Source: Spirochaetaceae bacterium
GTDB taxonomy: Bacteria > Spirochaetota > Spirochaetia > Treponematales > Breznakiellaceae
Direction: 5' to 3'
Assembly: GCA_031282435.1 (NCBI GenBank)
Contig: JAITDS010000132.1
Coordinates: forward strand, 1 to 37,091
Length of the DNA: 37,091 nucleotides
The notes beneath the pieces were generated by a model. That model was not told the DNA's origin. It worked only from the letters and a program-made list of their open reading frames with translations, and did no database searches. Shown here in pieces: positions 1 through 8,543 of the stretch (the first letter of the stretch is position 1; each line of letters starts with the position of its first letter). A program made the translations under genes and the position numbers.

Positions 1-65
1 CGGATAAATTTTTTTTTATATAAAGTTTCAGTGGTTGGTTGGGGGGCCGCCGGGGGGGGGCCACC

Positions 66-178
66 CCCCCCCGCCCCCCCGGGGGGGGCGCCGCGGCCGG
101 AGCGACAGCGCAGCCCCGAAAAGCCCGGTTTTTGCCTGCCTCCGGCAGGCAAAAATGCGCCCAAATTCTGATTACCAG
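66..178 (+). ncRNA. Structured repeat element, copy A (5' part degenerate, G/C homopolymers)
   Basis: GGCCGGAGCGACAGCGCAGCCCCGAAAAGCCCGG, then hairpin TTTTTGCCTGCC-tcc-GGCAGGCAAAAA (129-155), then ATGCGCCCAAATTCTG-attac-CAGAATT; same scaffold as copies B, C and D. Confidence 0.6.
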
Positions 179-203
179 AATTCAGATATACTTCCCGTAA
201 GTC

Positions 204-250
204 AGCGCCCCTTTCTTGTAAACGGCAAAAGAGGAAAGCCGCTGGCGGCC
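204..250 (+). repeat. Dispersed ~48-bp GC-rich repeat, copy 1 (AGCGCCCCTTTCTTGTAAACGGCAAAAGAGGAAAGCCGCTGGCGGCC)
   Basis: Aligns by eye with 287-335, 16607-16656 (+) and 22779-22826 (-). Confidence 0.75.
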
Positions 251-286
251 TTGGCGGCTGGGCCGCAGTCTACAAGCGCGTATGCC

Positions 287-335
287 AACCGCCCTTTTCT
301 TGCTGAACGCAAAGGAGGAAACCCGCTGGCGGGCT
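287..335 (+). repeat. Dispersed ~48-bp GC-rich repeat, copy 2
   Basis: AACCGCCCTTTTCTTGCTGAACGCAAAGGAGGAAACCCGCTGGCGGGCT, close to copies 1, 3 and 4. Confidence 0.75.
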
Positions 336-378
336 GGTGGGCTGGCGGCCTTGACAGAGGAGAGAAATATCTGTACAT

Positions 379-394
379 TTGAATATATGTTCAA
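379..394. promoter_or_regulatory. Candidate ArsR/SmtB-family operator TTGAA-TATATG-TTCAA
   Basis: TGAA-N6-TTCA dyad typical of SmtB/CadC-type operators, ~33 bp upstream of the ArsR-family ORF start. Confidence 0.55.
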
Positions 395-426
395 CTGAAC
401 AGTTTAAATAAATTAAGGAGACAGTC

Positions 427-783
427 ATGAACGGTATAGACATCTGCGAGTGCGCGATTATTCATGAAGAAGTAGTAACAGAAGTAAGAAAACAAATGCC
501 GGACGAAGAAACCATGCTGGATTTAGCCGACCTGTTTAAAATGTTTTCCGACTCCACACGCGTAAAAATAATCTGCGCGTTACTGCTAAAAGAAATGTGC
601 GTATGCGACATATCGGCGCTTTTAGGAATGACAAAATCTTCAATATCGCATCAGCTGCGGTTGCTACGCCAAACCAAACTAGTAAAAAACAGACGCGAAG
701 GCAAAATAGTCTACTACACCCTCGATGACGAACACATACAAAACATACTCGATCAAGGACTGGCTCATGTAGGAGAATTATAA
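427..783 (+). CDS. ArsR/SmtB-family metalloregulator (CadC-like)
   Basis: 118 aa wHTH; N-terminal CEC, MCVCDIS motif, alpha-5 DDEHIQNILDQGLAHV; overlaps the ATPase ORF start. Confidence 0.9.
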   Translation: MNGIDICECAIIHEEVVTEVRKQMPDEETMLDLADLFKMFSDSTRVKIICALLLKEMCVCDISALLGMTKSSISHQLRLLRQTKLVKNRREGKIVYYTLDDEHIQNILDQGLAHVGEL

Positions 784-2813
784 TGGAAAACACAAAAACC
801 GCGCCGGGGATGACCCCCTGCTACTGTGAACATTGCGCCCGGACAAGCGCAATTATTGACGGCGATACAGCCCCCGGCAAGTCCGCTGCCGGCGGGAATT
901 TTTTCAACCTTTTTACATTACGTATAGCGGCGGGCAGTATTTTTTTCGTGCTTGGCCTGTTGCTGGAAGCGCAAATAATCCCGTCCGGCATCATTTCTTT
1001 TCACCAAACTTTTTTTCAAAACTTTTCACTAAGCGTTTCACCGGCCCTTATCGTCTGCATAGCGGCGTATATTTTAATCGGCTACGACGTAGTTCTGCGT
1101 TCCATAAAAAACATCAGTCGGGGACAAATATTTGATGAAAATTTTTTGATGACAATAGCGACATTCGGCGCGTTTGCGATAAAAGCGTATCCCGAAGCCG
1201 TTGCCGTGATGCTGTTCTATCAAATAGGGGAAGCGTTCCAAGACGGAGCGGTACGCCGATCACGAACTTCAATAGCGGCGCTGATGGACATAAGACCGGA
1301 CTATGCGAACCTCAAAGAAAACGGCGAAATACGCGCGGTTTCACCAAACGACGTGAGCGTGGGCAGCATTATAATCGTTAAACCGGGGGAAAAAATCCCG
1401 CTTGACGGCGTTATTGTGGAAGGCGCATCCTCAATCGACACCTCCGCGCTTACCGGAGAAAGTATGCCGCGTGATGTGGAGGCAGGCTGCGAAGTGCTGT
1501 CCGGCACAATCAACAAAAGCGGACTGCTCACCGTAAAAGTTACAAAAAGCGCAGGCGAATCGACTGTGGCGCGAATCCTTGAAATGGTGCAGAACGCCGC
1601 GCAAAAAAAATCAAAAGTGGAAAAATTCATAACAAAATTTGCCCGTTACTACACACCCGTTGTTGTAATCGCGGCGCTGCTGCTTGCGCTAGTACCGCCA
1701 ATCGTTTCCGGAAACATGGATTTTAGCCGCTGGCTGTACCGCGCCCTCGTATTTCTTGTAGTGTCCTGCCCGTGCGCGCTAGTCATCTCCGTACCGCTAA
1801 GTTTTTTCGGCGGCATAGGCGGGGCGTCAAAGCAAGGCATACTAATAAAAGGCAGTTCGTACCTTGAGGCGTTAAGCAACATTGATACGATAGTGTTCGA
1901 CAAGACAGGAACACTTACAAAAGGGATTTTCAAAATTGCCGGAATTGACACGGCGGGAACATATTCAAAAGACGAAGTCCTTTTTTACGCGGCGCACACG
2001 GAATATTTTTCCAAGCACCCCATTGCCGCCGCCATAACATCGGCTTTTCCGGACAAAGTTGACACGTCCATAATCGAAGGACTCGAAGAAATAGCGGGAC
2101 GCGGAGTTCGCGCAAATATAAACGGAAAAAAGGTATTGGCAGGCAATAAAAAATTGCTGGAAAACGGGAACGTGGAGTTTATGAGCTACACGGGAACAGG
2201 CGTATGCGTGTATATTGCGATTGACAACAAATACGCCGGACGCATAATCATAAAAGACGAAATTAAACCGGACAGCGCCGCCACTATAGCCGCGTTAAAA
2301 AAACTAGGCGTGCGTCAAACCACGATGTTTACCGGAGACACCGAAATGGAAGGCTCGCTTGTGGCCGGACAAATCGGAATAGACACACCGGTTACCGGCC
2401 TATTACCCGATGAAAAAGTAGAAGCCTTTGAAAAAATAGCCGGACTGCGAAAGTCGAAAGGCAGTCTTGTCTTTGTCGGGGACGGCATAAACGACGCGCC
2501 CGTACTAGCCCGCAGTGACGTCGGGATAGCGATGGGGGCGCGCGGCACGGACGCGGCCATCGAAGCGGCGGATGTCGTGCTTATGACGGACGAACCCGCA
2601 AAAATATGCGCCGCCGTAGCGATTGCCCGCAAGACACACCGCATCGTTAAACAAAACATCGTGTTTGCGCTCGGCGTAAAAGGCGTTATTCTGGGGGCGG
2701 GCGCGTTAGGCGCGGCTTCAATATGGCTTGCCGTTTTCGGCGATGTGGGCGTATGCCTTATCGCGGTGATGAACGCAATGCGGGCCGCAAGATACAAAGG
2801 CTTAAAAATATAG
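783..2813 (+). CDS. cadA: Heavy-metal translocating P1B-type ATPase (Zn/Cd/Pb type)
   Basis: SCPCALVIS (CPC), DKTGTLT, SKHP, GDGINDAP motifs; N-terminal CYCEHC; follows ArsR-family gene. Confidence 0.9.
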   Translation: MENTKTAPGMTPCYCEHCARTSAIIDGDTAPGKSAAGGNFFNLFTLRIAAGSIFFVLGLLLEAQIIPSGIISFHQTFFQNFSLSVSPALIVCIAAYILIGYDVVLRSIKNISRGQIFDENFLMTIATFGAFAIKAYPEAVAVMLFYQIGEAFQDGAVRRSRTSIAALMDIRPDYANLKENGEIRAVSPNDVSVGSIIIVKPGEKIPLDGVIVEGASSIDTSALTGESMPRDVEAGCEVLSGTINKSGLLTVKVTKSAGESTVARILEMVQNAAQKKSKVEKFITKFARYYTPVVVIAALLLALVPPIVSGNMDFSRWLYRALVFLVVSCPCALVISVPLSFFGGIGGASKQGILIKGSSYLEALSNIDTIVFDKTGTLTKGIFKIAGIDTAGTYSKDEVLFYAAHTEYFSKHPIAAAITSAFPDKVDTSIIEGLEEIAGRGVRANINGKKVLAGNKKLLENGNVEFMSYTGTGVCVYIAIDNKYAGRIIIKDEIKPDSAATIAALKKLGVRQTTMFTGDTEMEGSLVAGQIGIDTPVTGLLPDEKVEAFEKIAGLRKSKGSLVFVGDGINDAPVLARSDVGIAMGARGTDAAIEAADVVLMTDEPAKICAAVAIARKTHRIVKQNIVFALGVKGVILGAGALGAASIWLAVFGDVGVCLIAVMNAMRAARYKGLKI

Positions 2814-2874
2814 CCGCTTGATTTATGGGGAGGGGGCAAATAAAAATGAAGCGCTGCGCCGCAAAGCCGCGTTC

Positions 2875-3071
2875 AAATTCTGAACATCAAAATTTGGGCG
2901 CATTTCCAGCGCCAGAGGCGCTGGAAACCGGGCTATCCGCTATAATTAAATTTGACGGCGTTTTGCGCCGTCAAATTTAATTCCGCTTCTATCCCTTGCG
3001 CGGGCCAAACCGCTTTCAGCGGTTTGATTTTACGAGGTTTGCATTTTGCAAACCCGTTTGCTGGCGCAAAC
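2875..3071 (-). ncRNA. Structured repeat element, copy B, with an extended array of perfect hairpins
   Basis: Minus strand: GCGCAAGGGATAGAAGCGG, 17-bp perfect stem (2944-2982), ATAGCGGATAGCCCGG, 11-bp perfect stem (2903-2927), TGCGCCCAAATTTTG; extra hairpins at 3006-3026, 3036-3054, 3056-3071. Confidence 0.65.
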
Positions 3072-3245
3072 TCCAATTGATTACGTGATTACGAAAAGCG
3101 CGTCGGCCATTCTGTGTTTGCGCCCCTGCACTCTTGCCCCCGGCGCGTTGATTTTACCCGCCGTCCCCCGCCTCAAGGCAGGACGGCATTGGCTTGTTCC
3201 ATAGTGTTACTTCCGTTAAGGACCAGACGGGCAGACGACCGGGAG

Positions 3246-4808
3246 TTAATAGCCGTCTGACATAGCGCGGTTTTTGTCGCGTTGATAAAGCTCTTGATAG
3301 ATAAGATTGCGGTCTTTTAATTTTTCCTTTACCGCCTGCGTGAAAGGCATATAGCGCCAGAACGTACCCCGCACATCTTTATCAAGCTTTTGCGTGCCTT
3401 CACTTTCCTTAGTCATCCACATAATATAATCCTGAATAAAGTACGCCTTAACATCGCCTTTTAACTTTTGCGCCTGAAACCACTGATAGTAGTTTCCCGT
3501 TAAACCCTCCTCCATCCAGTAGAACGAGGCCTTTTCTTTCGCGACCTGCCAACGCAGATCCCCTACTGCGGAAAGCACCGCAAGCATAATATTTTTAGGA
3601 TACATAGGAATGGCGATACGCCCTCGGCTGGTTGCGCGGTTCGATTTATCAAACGGCTCCCAGCACATCCCAAAATCGCCGTAAGTAGGCAATAAAACTA
3701 CATAAGGCATTATACGGTTTGGTTTACCCTTGTAGTAACGTATGAAAGCCTCAGAATCGATACTCTCTACCCAAGCAAGCTGTTTAATTATATTTTCTTT
3801 GAACCCTATATTGTTTGGGGCAGGACGAAAAAATTCGCTTGTTAAAATGGGAAACGCGTTGCCTTGTCTGCCAACCGTCATCTTTGCCATTTGCCGTATC
3901 GAAGACATTTCCGTATCTATGGATTTAGTATCAATGGATACACTATCCGCGGCTCCGGCGGCTTCAAGTTTTTCGTTTATTGTTTCAAGATCTTCGCTGC
4001 TTTGTTCGAGATCTGTCATATATAAAGATGATTCACGGTCAATTTTCAAAAGCGTTTTTATAATATTTTGAATTTCGGTAAATGCGAGTTTTTGGTCTTC
4101 CGCATACGAGTCAAAAACTTCCGTAAAAAGATCATAATGGGAATGGCGCATAATAAGGTTTACGGCTTTTTGAAGTTGCTTTTCAAATTCTACACGCTCA
4201 GCCTGTTTTGCGCGCAATAAACCTTGGGAACCTTCAATCTTTCCCTTTGCTTTTTCGTACAAAGACAAGAGATGGGCGTTTGCGTTTTTATGAGCGGAAC
4301 CCGGACTAACCTCATCAGTAACGGAACATTTTATTTTACCGGAACCTATCGTAATTATCCATTCGTCAAGATAATAGACAGGCTGTTCCAAATCATTTTT
4401 AACAGGAACTTTCGAAAGCAAAGTTTTAGCTTCCGCATTCAGCATATTTGGATGAAGAACGCCGAAACGCAACAAAAATTTTATTGGATCCGCCGTTTTT
4501 GTGGTCAGCTTCTGCGCGGTTTTACCGATAAAATCCCAAAAAGCATTTATTAACTGCATTCGGAATATGGATTTATCTTTAAGATCTTTTGTTGTGGCGT
4601 ATTTCTGAAAGAGAGTATGCACACGCTGCATACAATCCCCGCCCTCCGAAAGCGCTATTTTGTAGTACGAGGGATCTTCAAATGCCTTGTGTCCGGTTTC
4701 TTCAAACATTTTTTCAATTGAGAAACCACTTTGACCTTGATCCGGTTCCGGTTTAGTGTCTTCTGTCTGCCCGGCATTCATATCCGGTACATTTTCTGTA
4801 TCATCCAT
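3246..4808 (-). CDS. Conserved hypothetical protein (treponeme-type, unknown function)
   Basis: Long ORF; start MDDTENVPDMNAG preferred over 4868 because the upstream codons overlap the MITE-like element. Confidence 0.75.
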   Translation of the reverse strand: MDDTENVPDMNAGQTEDTKPEPDQGQSGFSIEKMFEETGHKAFEDPSYYKIALSEGGDCMQRVHTLFQKYATTKDLKDKSIFRMQLINAFWDFIGKTAQKLTTKTADPIKFLLRFGVLHPNMLNAEAKTLLSKVPVKNDLEQPVYYLDEWIITIGSGKIKCSVTDEVSPGSAHKNANAHLLSLYEKAKGKIEGSQGLLRAKQAERVEFEKQLQKAVNLIMRHSHYDLFTEVFDSYAEDQKLAFTEIQNIIKTLLKIDRESSLYMTDLEQSSEDLETINEKLEAAGAADSVSIDTKSIDTEMSSIRQMAKMTVGRQGNAFPILTSEFFRPAPNNIGFKENIIKQLAWVESIDSEAFIRYYKGKPNRIMPYVVLLPTYGDFGMCWEPFDKSNRATSRGRIAIPMYPKNIMLAVLSAVGDLRWQVAKEKASFYWMEEGLTGNYYQWFQAQKLKGDVKAYFIQDYIMWMTKESEGTQKLDKDVRGTFWRYMPFTQAVKEKLKDRNLIYQELYQRDKNRAMSDGY

Positions 4809-4862
4809 AAAGTTTAAGAATATCAAAAATACGCATATATGACAAGACCGATGTCCGTTCTT

Positions 4863-4992
4863 GTTCACGGCGAGCGCATATAAAATCGTATCTCATTATC
4901 CTACAAAGAATTACAAACCATGCGCGAAACAATCCAAATGAGCTAATTCTTAAATCCTGTAAGAAATTATAAATTGATACGCGCTCGCCCTG
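4863..4992. mobile_element. MITE-like element, copy 1 (TIR CACGGCGAGCGCATAT / CAGGGCGAGCGCGTAT)
   Basis: Terminal inverted repeats; flanked by 8-bp direct repeat CCGTTCTT (4855-4862, 4993-5000); interior homologous to 32406-32491. Confidence 0.7.
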
Positions 4993-5294
4993 CCGTTCTT
5001 TCAGCAATTTAACATTATGAAAAATCGTGCCATAATAATGGATGGTACCGGGTATATTTGGGAAGTTAAGAGCCAATTATAGAAAAGGTCGGGAAGGAAC
5101 TGCCGGATAAGCGGCGGGAGGGGAACAACCGGAAGTACCGTTTGCCAGATGCGGTCAAGAGCGCGTTTGCTCTGTGCCGGCGGCGGACTTGAAAAATACT
5201 GATATTTGTATAAAAATAGAATAGCCATAGTTTATGGTTGCGGCTTCGTTAGTGGAAGCTCTAAGACATAAAGTTTTTTAATGAGGATTTAAAG

Positions 5295-6449
5295 ATGAAA
5301 ACTTTTAGCAGGATTTTGTTTGCGGCGGCGGTGTGTTTAGCGCTTCTCGCGGCGGGATGCGCGAAAAAAGACGTAATAAAGATAGGCGTGTTTGAACCGT
5401 TAACCGGAGCCAACGCGGGCGGCGGCGCTATTGAGCTGGAGGGCATAAAGCTGGCCAATAAACTCTATCCCGAAGTTACTTTGGGCGGTAAAACATATAA
5501 AATTGAGCTTGTTGTAGCGGATAACAAGTCGGACAAAGTTGAATCGGCAAACGCTGTCCAGCGGCTTATAACTAGCGACAAGGTGGCGTTGGTACTCGGT
5601 TCATGGGGTTCTTCCCTGTCTATCGCGGGCGGCGAAATAGCTAAAGACGAACACGTTCCTATTATAGGGCTTTCGTGTACGAATCCGCTTGTTACGTTAA
5701 GAAACGACTGGTATTTCCGCGTATGTTTCATAGACCCGTTCCAAGGAACCGTCATGGCCAATTATGCGTACAACGATATTGGGGCTAGGAACGCCGTTAT
5801 AGTGCGGGAAATTTCCAACGACTATTCCGTAGGTCTTGCCCAATACTTTACCGATAGATTCATTGATTTAACCGGAAATCCGGACTCTATTCTGGGTATT
5901 GTGGACTACAATACCGGAGATCAGGATTTTTCCGCCCAGCTTACTCAGGTTAAAGCGATGAATCCCGATGTGGTATTTGCGCCCGGCAACTTTACCGAGT
6001 CCGCCCTTGTTATTAAACAGGCGCGTGACCTTGGCATAGCGACACCGTTCATAGGCGGCGATACATGGGAAACAAATGAATTTTTGGATGTCGGCGGCGA
6101 CCGTGTAGAGGGTGTCATGTTTTCATCTTTCTATGATTCAAGTTATTCGAGCGGTGATGAGGACAGCATCGCCAGAACCTTCCTAACGGCGTATGTTAAA
6201 GACTATAACAAAGATCCCGCGGCTGTAACCGCTCTTGGTTTTGACGGCTACCTGTTAGCGCTTGACGCGATAACACGCGCAGGTTCCGCGGATCCTGCCG
6301 CGATACGTGACGCGATAGCGGCAACTTCAAATTTTGAGGGCGTAACAGGCGCGATTATTTTTGATGAAAACGGGGACGCTACAAAGCCCGCTTTCATAAA
6401 AGAGGTTAAGGACGGCAAGTTTGTGTTTCAAACGCTTGTTACTCCGTAA
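5295..6449 (+). CDS. livK: Branched-chain amino-acid-type ABC transporter substrate-binding lipoprotein
   Basis: Lipobox LLAAGC; IKIGVFEPLTG type I periplasmic-binding fold; first gene of liv-type operon. Confidence 0.88.
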   Translation: MKTFSRILFAAAVCLALLAAGCAKKDVIKIGVFEPLTGANAGGGAIELEGIKLANKLYPEVTLGGKTYKIELVVADNKSDKVESANAVQRLITSDKVALVLGSWGSSLSIAGGEIAKDEHVPIIGLSCTNPLVTLRNDWYFRVCFIDPFQGTVMANYAYNDIGARNAVIVREISNDYSVGLAQYFTDRFIDLTGNPDSILGIVDYNTGDQDFSAQLTQVKAMNPDVVFAPGNFTESALVIKQARDLGIATPFIGGDTWETNEFLDVGGDRVEGVMFSSFYDSSYSSGDEDSIARTFLTAYVKDYNKDPAAVTALGFDGYLLALDAITRAGSADPAAIRDAIAATSNFEGVTGAIIFDENGDATKPAFIKEVKDGKFVFQTLVTP

Positions 6450-6452
6450 GGA

Positions 6453-7346
6453 ATGACATTTAATCTATTTTTACAGCACATTTCTAACGCGCTTTCTTTG
6501 GGAAGCCTTTATGCGCTCATCGCCATTGGGTATACGATGGTATACGGTATACTGCGGCTTATCAACTTTGCCCATGGCGATGTATTTATGCTTGGCGCCT
6601 ATATCGCGTTTTACTGTATAACGATTTTTTTAATGCCTTGGTGGGCGGGTTTTATCGTCGCGTTTGGACTGACCGGGATTTTCGGCATAGCGCTTGAACG
6701 TGCCGCGTACCGCCCGTTGCGTTCCTCGCCTAAAATTTCTATAATGATAAGCGCGATAGGCGCTTCATTTTTGATGGAAAACCTTGCCACCGTCATCTTT
6801 GGCGGGCGGCCAAAGGGTTTCCCCATACCTGACGTTCTTAACCATCCGTTACAGCTTGGCCCCGTTAGCGTTTCGGCGGTTAGTCTGGTAATACCATGTC
6901 TAACGGCGGTACTGCTTGCCGTTTTGCTGCTGATAGCGCATAAAACAAAAACCGGAATGGCGATGCGGGCTCTTTCAACGGATATTACCGCCGCAAAACT
7001 GATGGCAATAGATGTAAATAAAATAGTTTCGTTTACATTTGGCACCGGCTCTGTACTTGCGGCTATAGGCGGCGTGATGTGGGCGATTAAATATCCGCAG
7101 CTTAACCCTACAATGGGCATGATGCCCGGCCTAAAATGTTTTATAGCCGCCGTTATCGGCGGTATAGGCAACATATCGGGCGCGGTGCTTGGTGGCCTCC
7201 TGCTTGGCTTTATAGAAATTATGGCTATAGCTTTTCTTCCTACTCTGACAGGATACCGCGATGCCTTCGCTTTTATCATGTTGATTATGGTACTGATGTT
7301 TAAGCCGTCGGGTCTGTTAGGAAAGCATCAAATTGAAAAAGTTTAA
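6453..7346 (+). CDS. livH: Branched-chain amino-acid-type ABC permease LivH
   Basis: ALIAIGYTMVYGILRLINFAHGD; polytopic; operon context. Confidence 0.92.
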   Translation: MTFNLFLQHISNALSLGSLYALIAIGYTMVYGILRLINFAHGDVFMLGAYIAFYCITIFLMPWWAGFIVAFGLTGIFGIALERAAYRPLRSSPKISIMISAIGASFLMENLATVIFGGRPKGFPIPDVLNHPLQLGPVSVSAVSLVIPCLTAVLLAVLLLIAHKTKTGMAMRALSTDITAAKLMAIDVNKIVSFTFGTGSVLAAIGGVMWAIKYPQLNPTMGMMPGLKCFIAAVIGGIGNISGAVLGGLLLGFIEIMAIAFLPTLTGYRDAFAFIMLIMVLMFKPSGLLGKHQIEKV

Positions 7347-7463
7347 GTGCCGGTATACGATGTTTTAATAGGGTTGTTCGGAAACTTCAAGTTTCTGATT
7401 TACGTTAAAAAAATTATAAAAAGGTTTGTAAGACAAGCGAGCGGATTGCCGGGCAAATATTAA
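7347..7463 (+). CDS. Candidate 38-aa small ORF (GTG start) between livH and livM
   Basis: VPVYDVLIGLFGNFKFLIYVKKIIKRFVRQASGLPGKY begins immediately after the livH stop and ends in the livM ribosome-binding region; not in the ORF track (<60 aa). Confidence 0.35.
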   Translation: MPVYDVLIGLFGNFKFLIYVKKIIKRFVRQASGLPGKY

Positions 7464-7469
7464 GGAATA

Positions 7470-8543
7470 ATGATGGACAAAAATAAAACACTTAAATTAA
7501 CTATCGCGGCAATTATATTTTTTTTGGCGTTTATAGCGATAGCCAACGCTGTTTTTAGTCCCTTCACACTGCGTATAATTAATTTAAGCGGAATATATAT
7601 AATACTTGCCCTTTCGCTCAATTTGTTGAACGGGTTTACCGGGCTTTTTTCGCTGGGTCATGCGGGTTTTATGGCTGTCGGCGCTTATGTCAGCGCTCTT
7701 TTAACAATGCCGCCCGAACAAAAGGCGATGAACTTTTTTTTGAAGCCTATCGCGCCGTTTCTTGCCAATGTAGAGCTTCCGTTTATTCCGGCGTTGATAA
7801 TCGCGGGCTCTGCCGCGGCGTTGCTTGGATTTTTGATAGGCGTACCGGTTCTTAGACTGCATGACGATTATCTTGCCATTGCCACTCTTGGTTTTTCAGA
7901 AATTATCCGCGTCGTAATAACGAATCTGCAAAATATAACAAATGGGGCGCTTGGCCTTAAAGGTCTGCCAAAATACGCTACAACATATACGGTATGGGCG
8001 CTTGTCGCATTAACAATTCTATTTATGATATCGCTGATAAACTCATCTTACGGCAGAAAATTTATGGCGATACGGGACAATGAAATAGCGGCGCAGGCAA
8101 TGGGTGTAAACGTTGCCAAAATGAAGATAGTCAGTTTTACTATTTCCAGTTTTATTGCTGGTGTAGGCGGCGCGCTGCTTGGATATTTTATGAACACCAT
8201 AGATCCTAGAATGTTTACTTTCAATTTGACATACAACATCATTCTAATTGTCGTGCTGGGCGGTAATGGCAGTATAACAGGATCGTGCATAGCCGCTGTC
8301 GCGGTAACTATAGCGATGGAGGCGCTGCGTTTTCTTGACGGTTCGCTGAATTTTATAGTGTTCCAGACACCGGGTCTGCCCGGTCTGCGTATGGTTGTAT
8401 TCAGTATGCTGCTTCTTATCGTTGTGATATACCGTCAGCAGGGATTAATGGGGAAAAAAGAATTTTCATGGGATATGCTTTTAAGCATCAAACAGCAGTT
8501 TGTTAGAAAAGGAAGGAGCCGGAATAATGCTTCTTTCAAATAA
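7470..8543 (+). CDS. livM: Branched-chain amino-acid-type ABC permease LivM
   Basis: LALSLNLLNGFTGLFSLGHAGFMAVGAY; operon context. Confidence 0.92.
   Translation: MMDKNKTLKLTIAAIIFFLAFIAIANAVFSPFTLRIINLSGIYIILALSLNLLNGFTGLFSLGHAGFMAVGAYVSALLTMPPEQKAMNFFLKPIAPFLANVELPFIPALIIAGSAAALLGFLIGVPVLRLHDDYLAIATLGFSEIIRVVITNLQNITNGALGLKGLPKYATTYTVWALVALTILFMISLINSSYGRKFMAIRDNEIAAQAMGVNVAKMKIVSFTISSFIAGVGGALLGYFMNTIDPRMFTFNLTYNIILIVVLGGNGSITGSCIAAVAVTIAMEALRFLDGSLNFIVFQTPGLPGLRMVVFSMLLLIVVIYRQQGLMGKKEFSWDMLLSIKQQFVRKGRSRNNASFK

Noticed and set aside
35-394. ORFs 35..382 (+) and 182..394 (-)
   Set aside because: Low-complexity G/C translation and two copies of a dispersed intergenic repeat; no plausible protein family.
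2315-2839. 174-aa antisense ORF at the end of the P-type ATPase
   Set aside because: Shadow ORF of a strongly supported CDS.
4801-5228. Minus-strand ORFs 4801..5076 and 5001..5228
   Set aside because: The first overlaps the MITE-like element and the start of the 3246-4808 gene; the second has no recognisable family.
6611-7279. 222-aa antisense ORF opposite livH
   Set aside because: Lies wholly inside a well-supported livH gene; composition typical of antisense read-through of a membrane protein gene.
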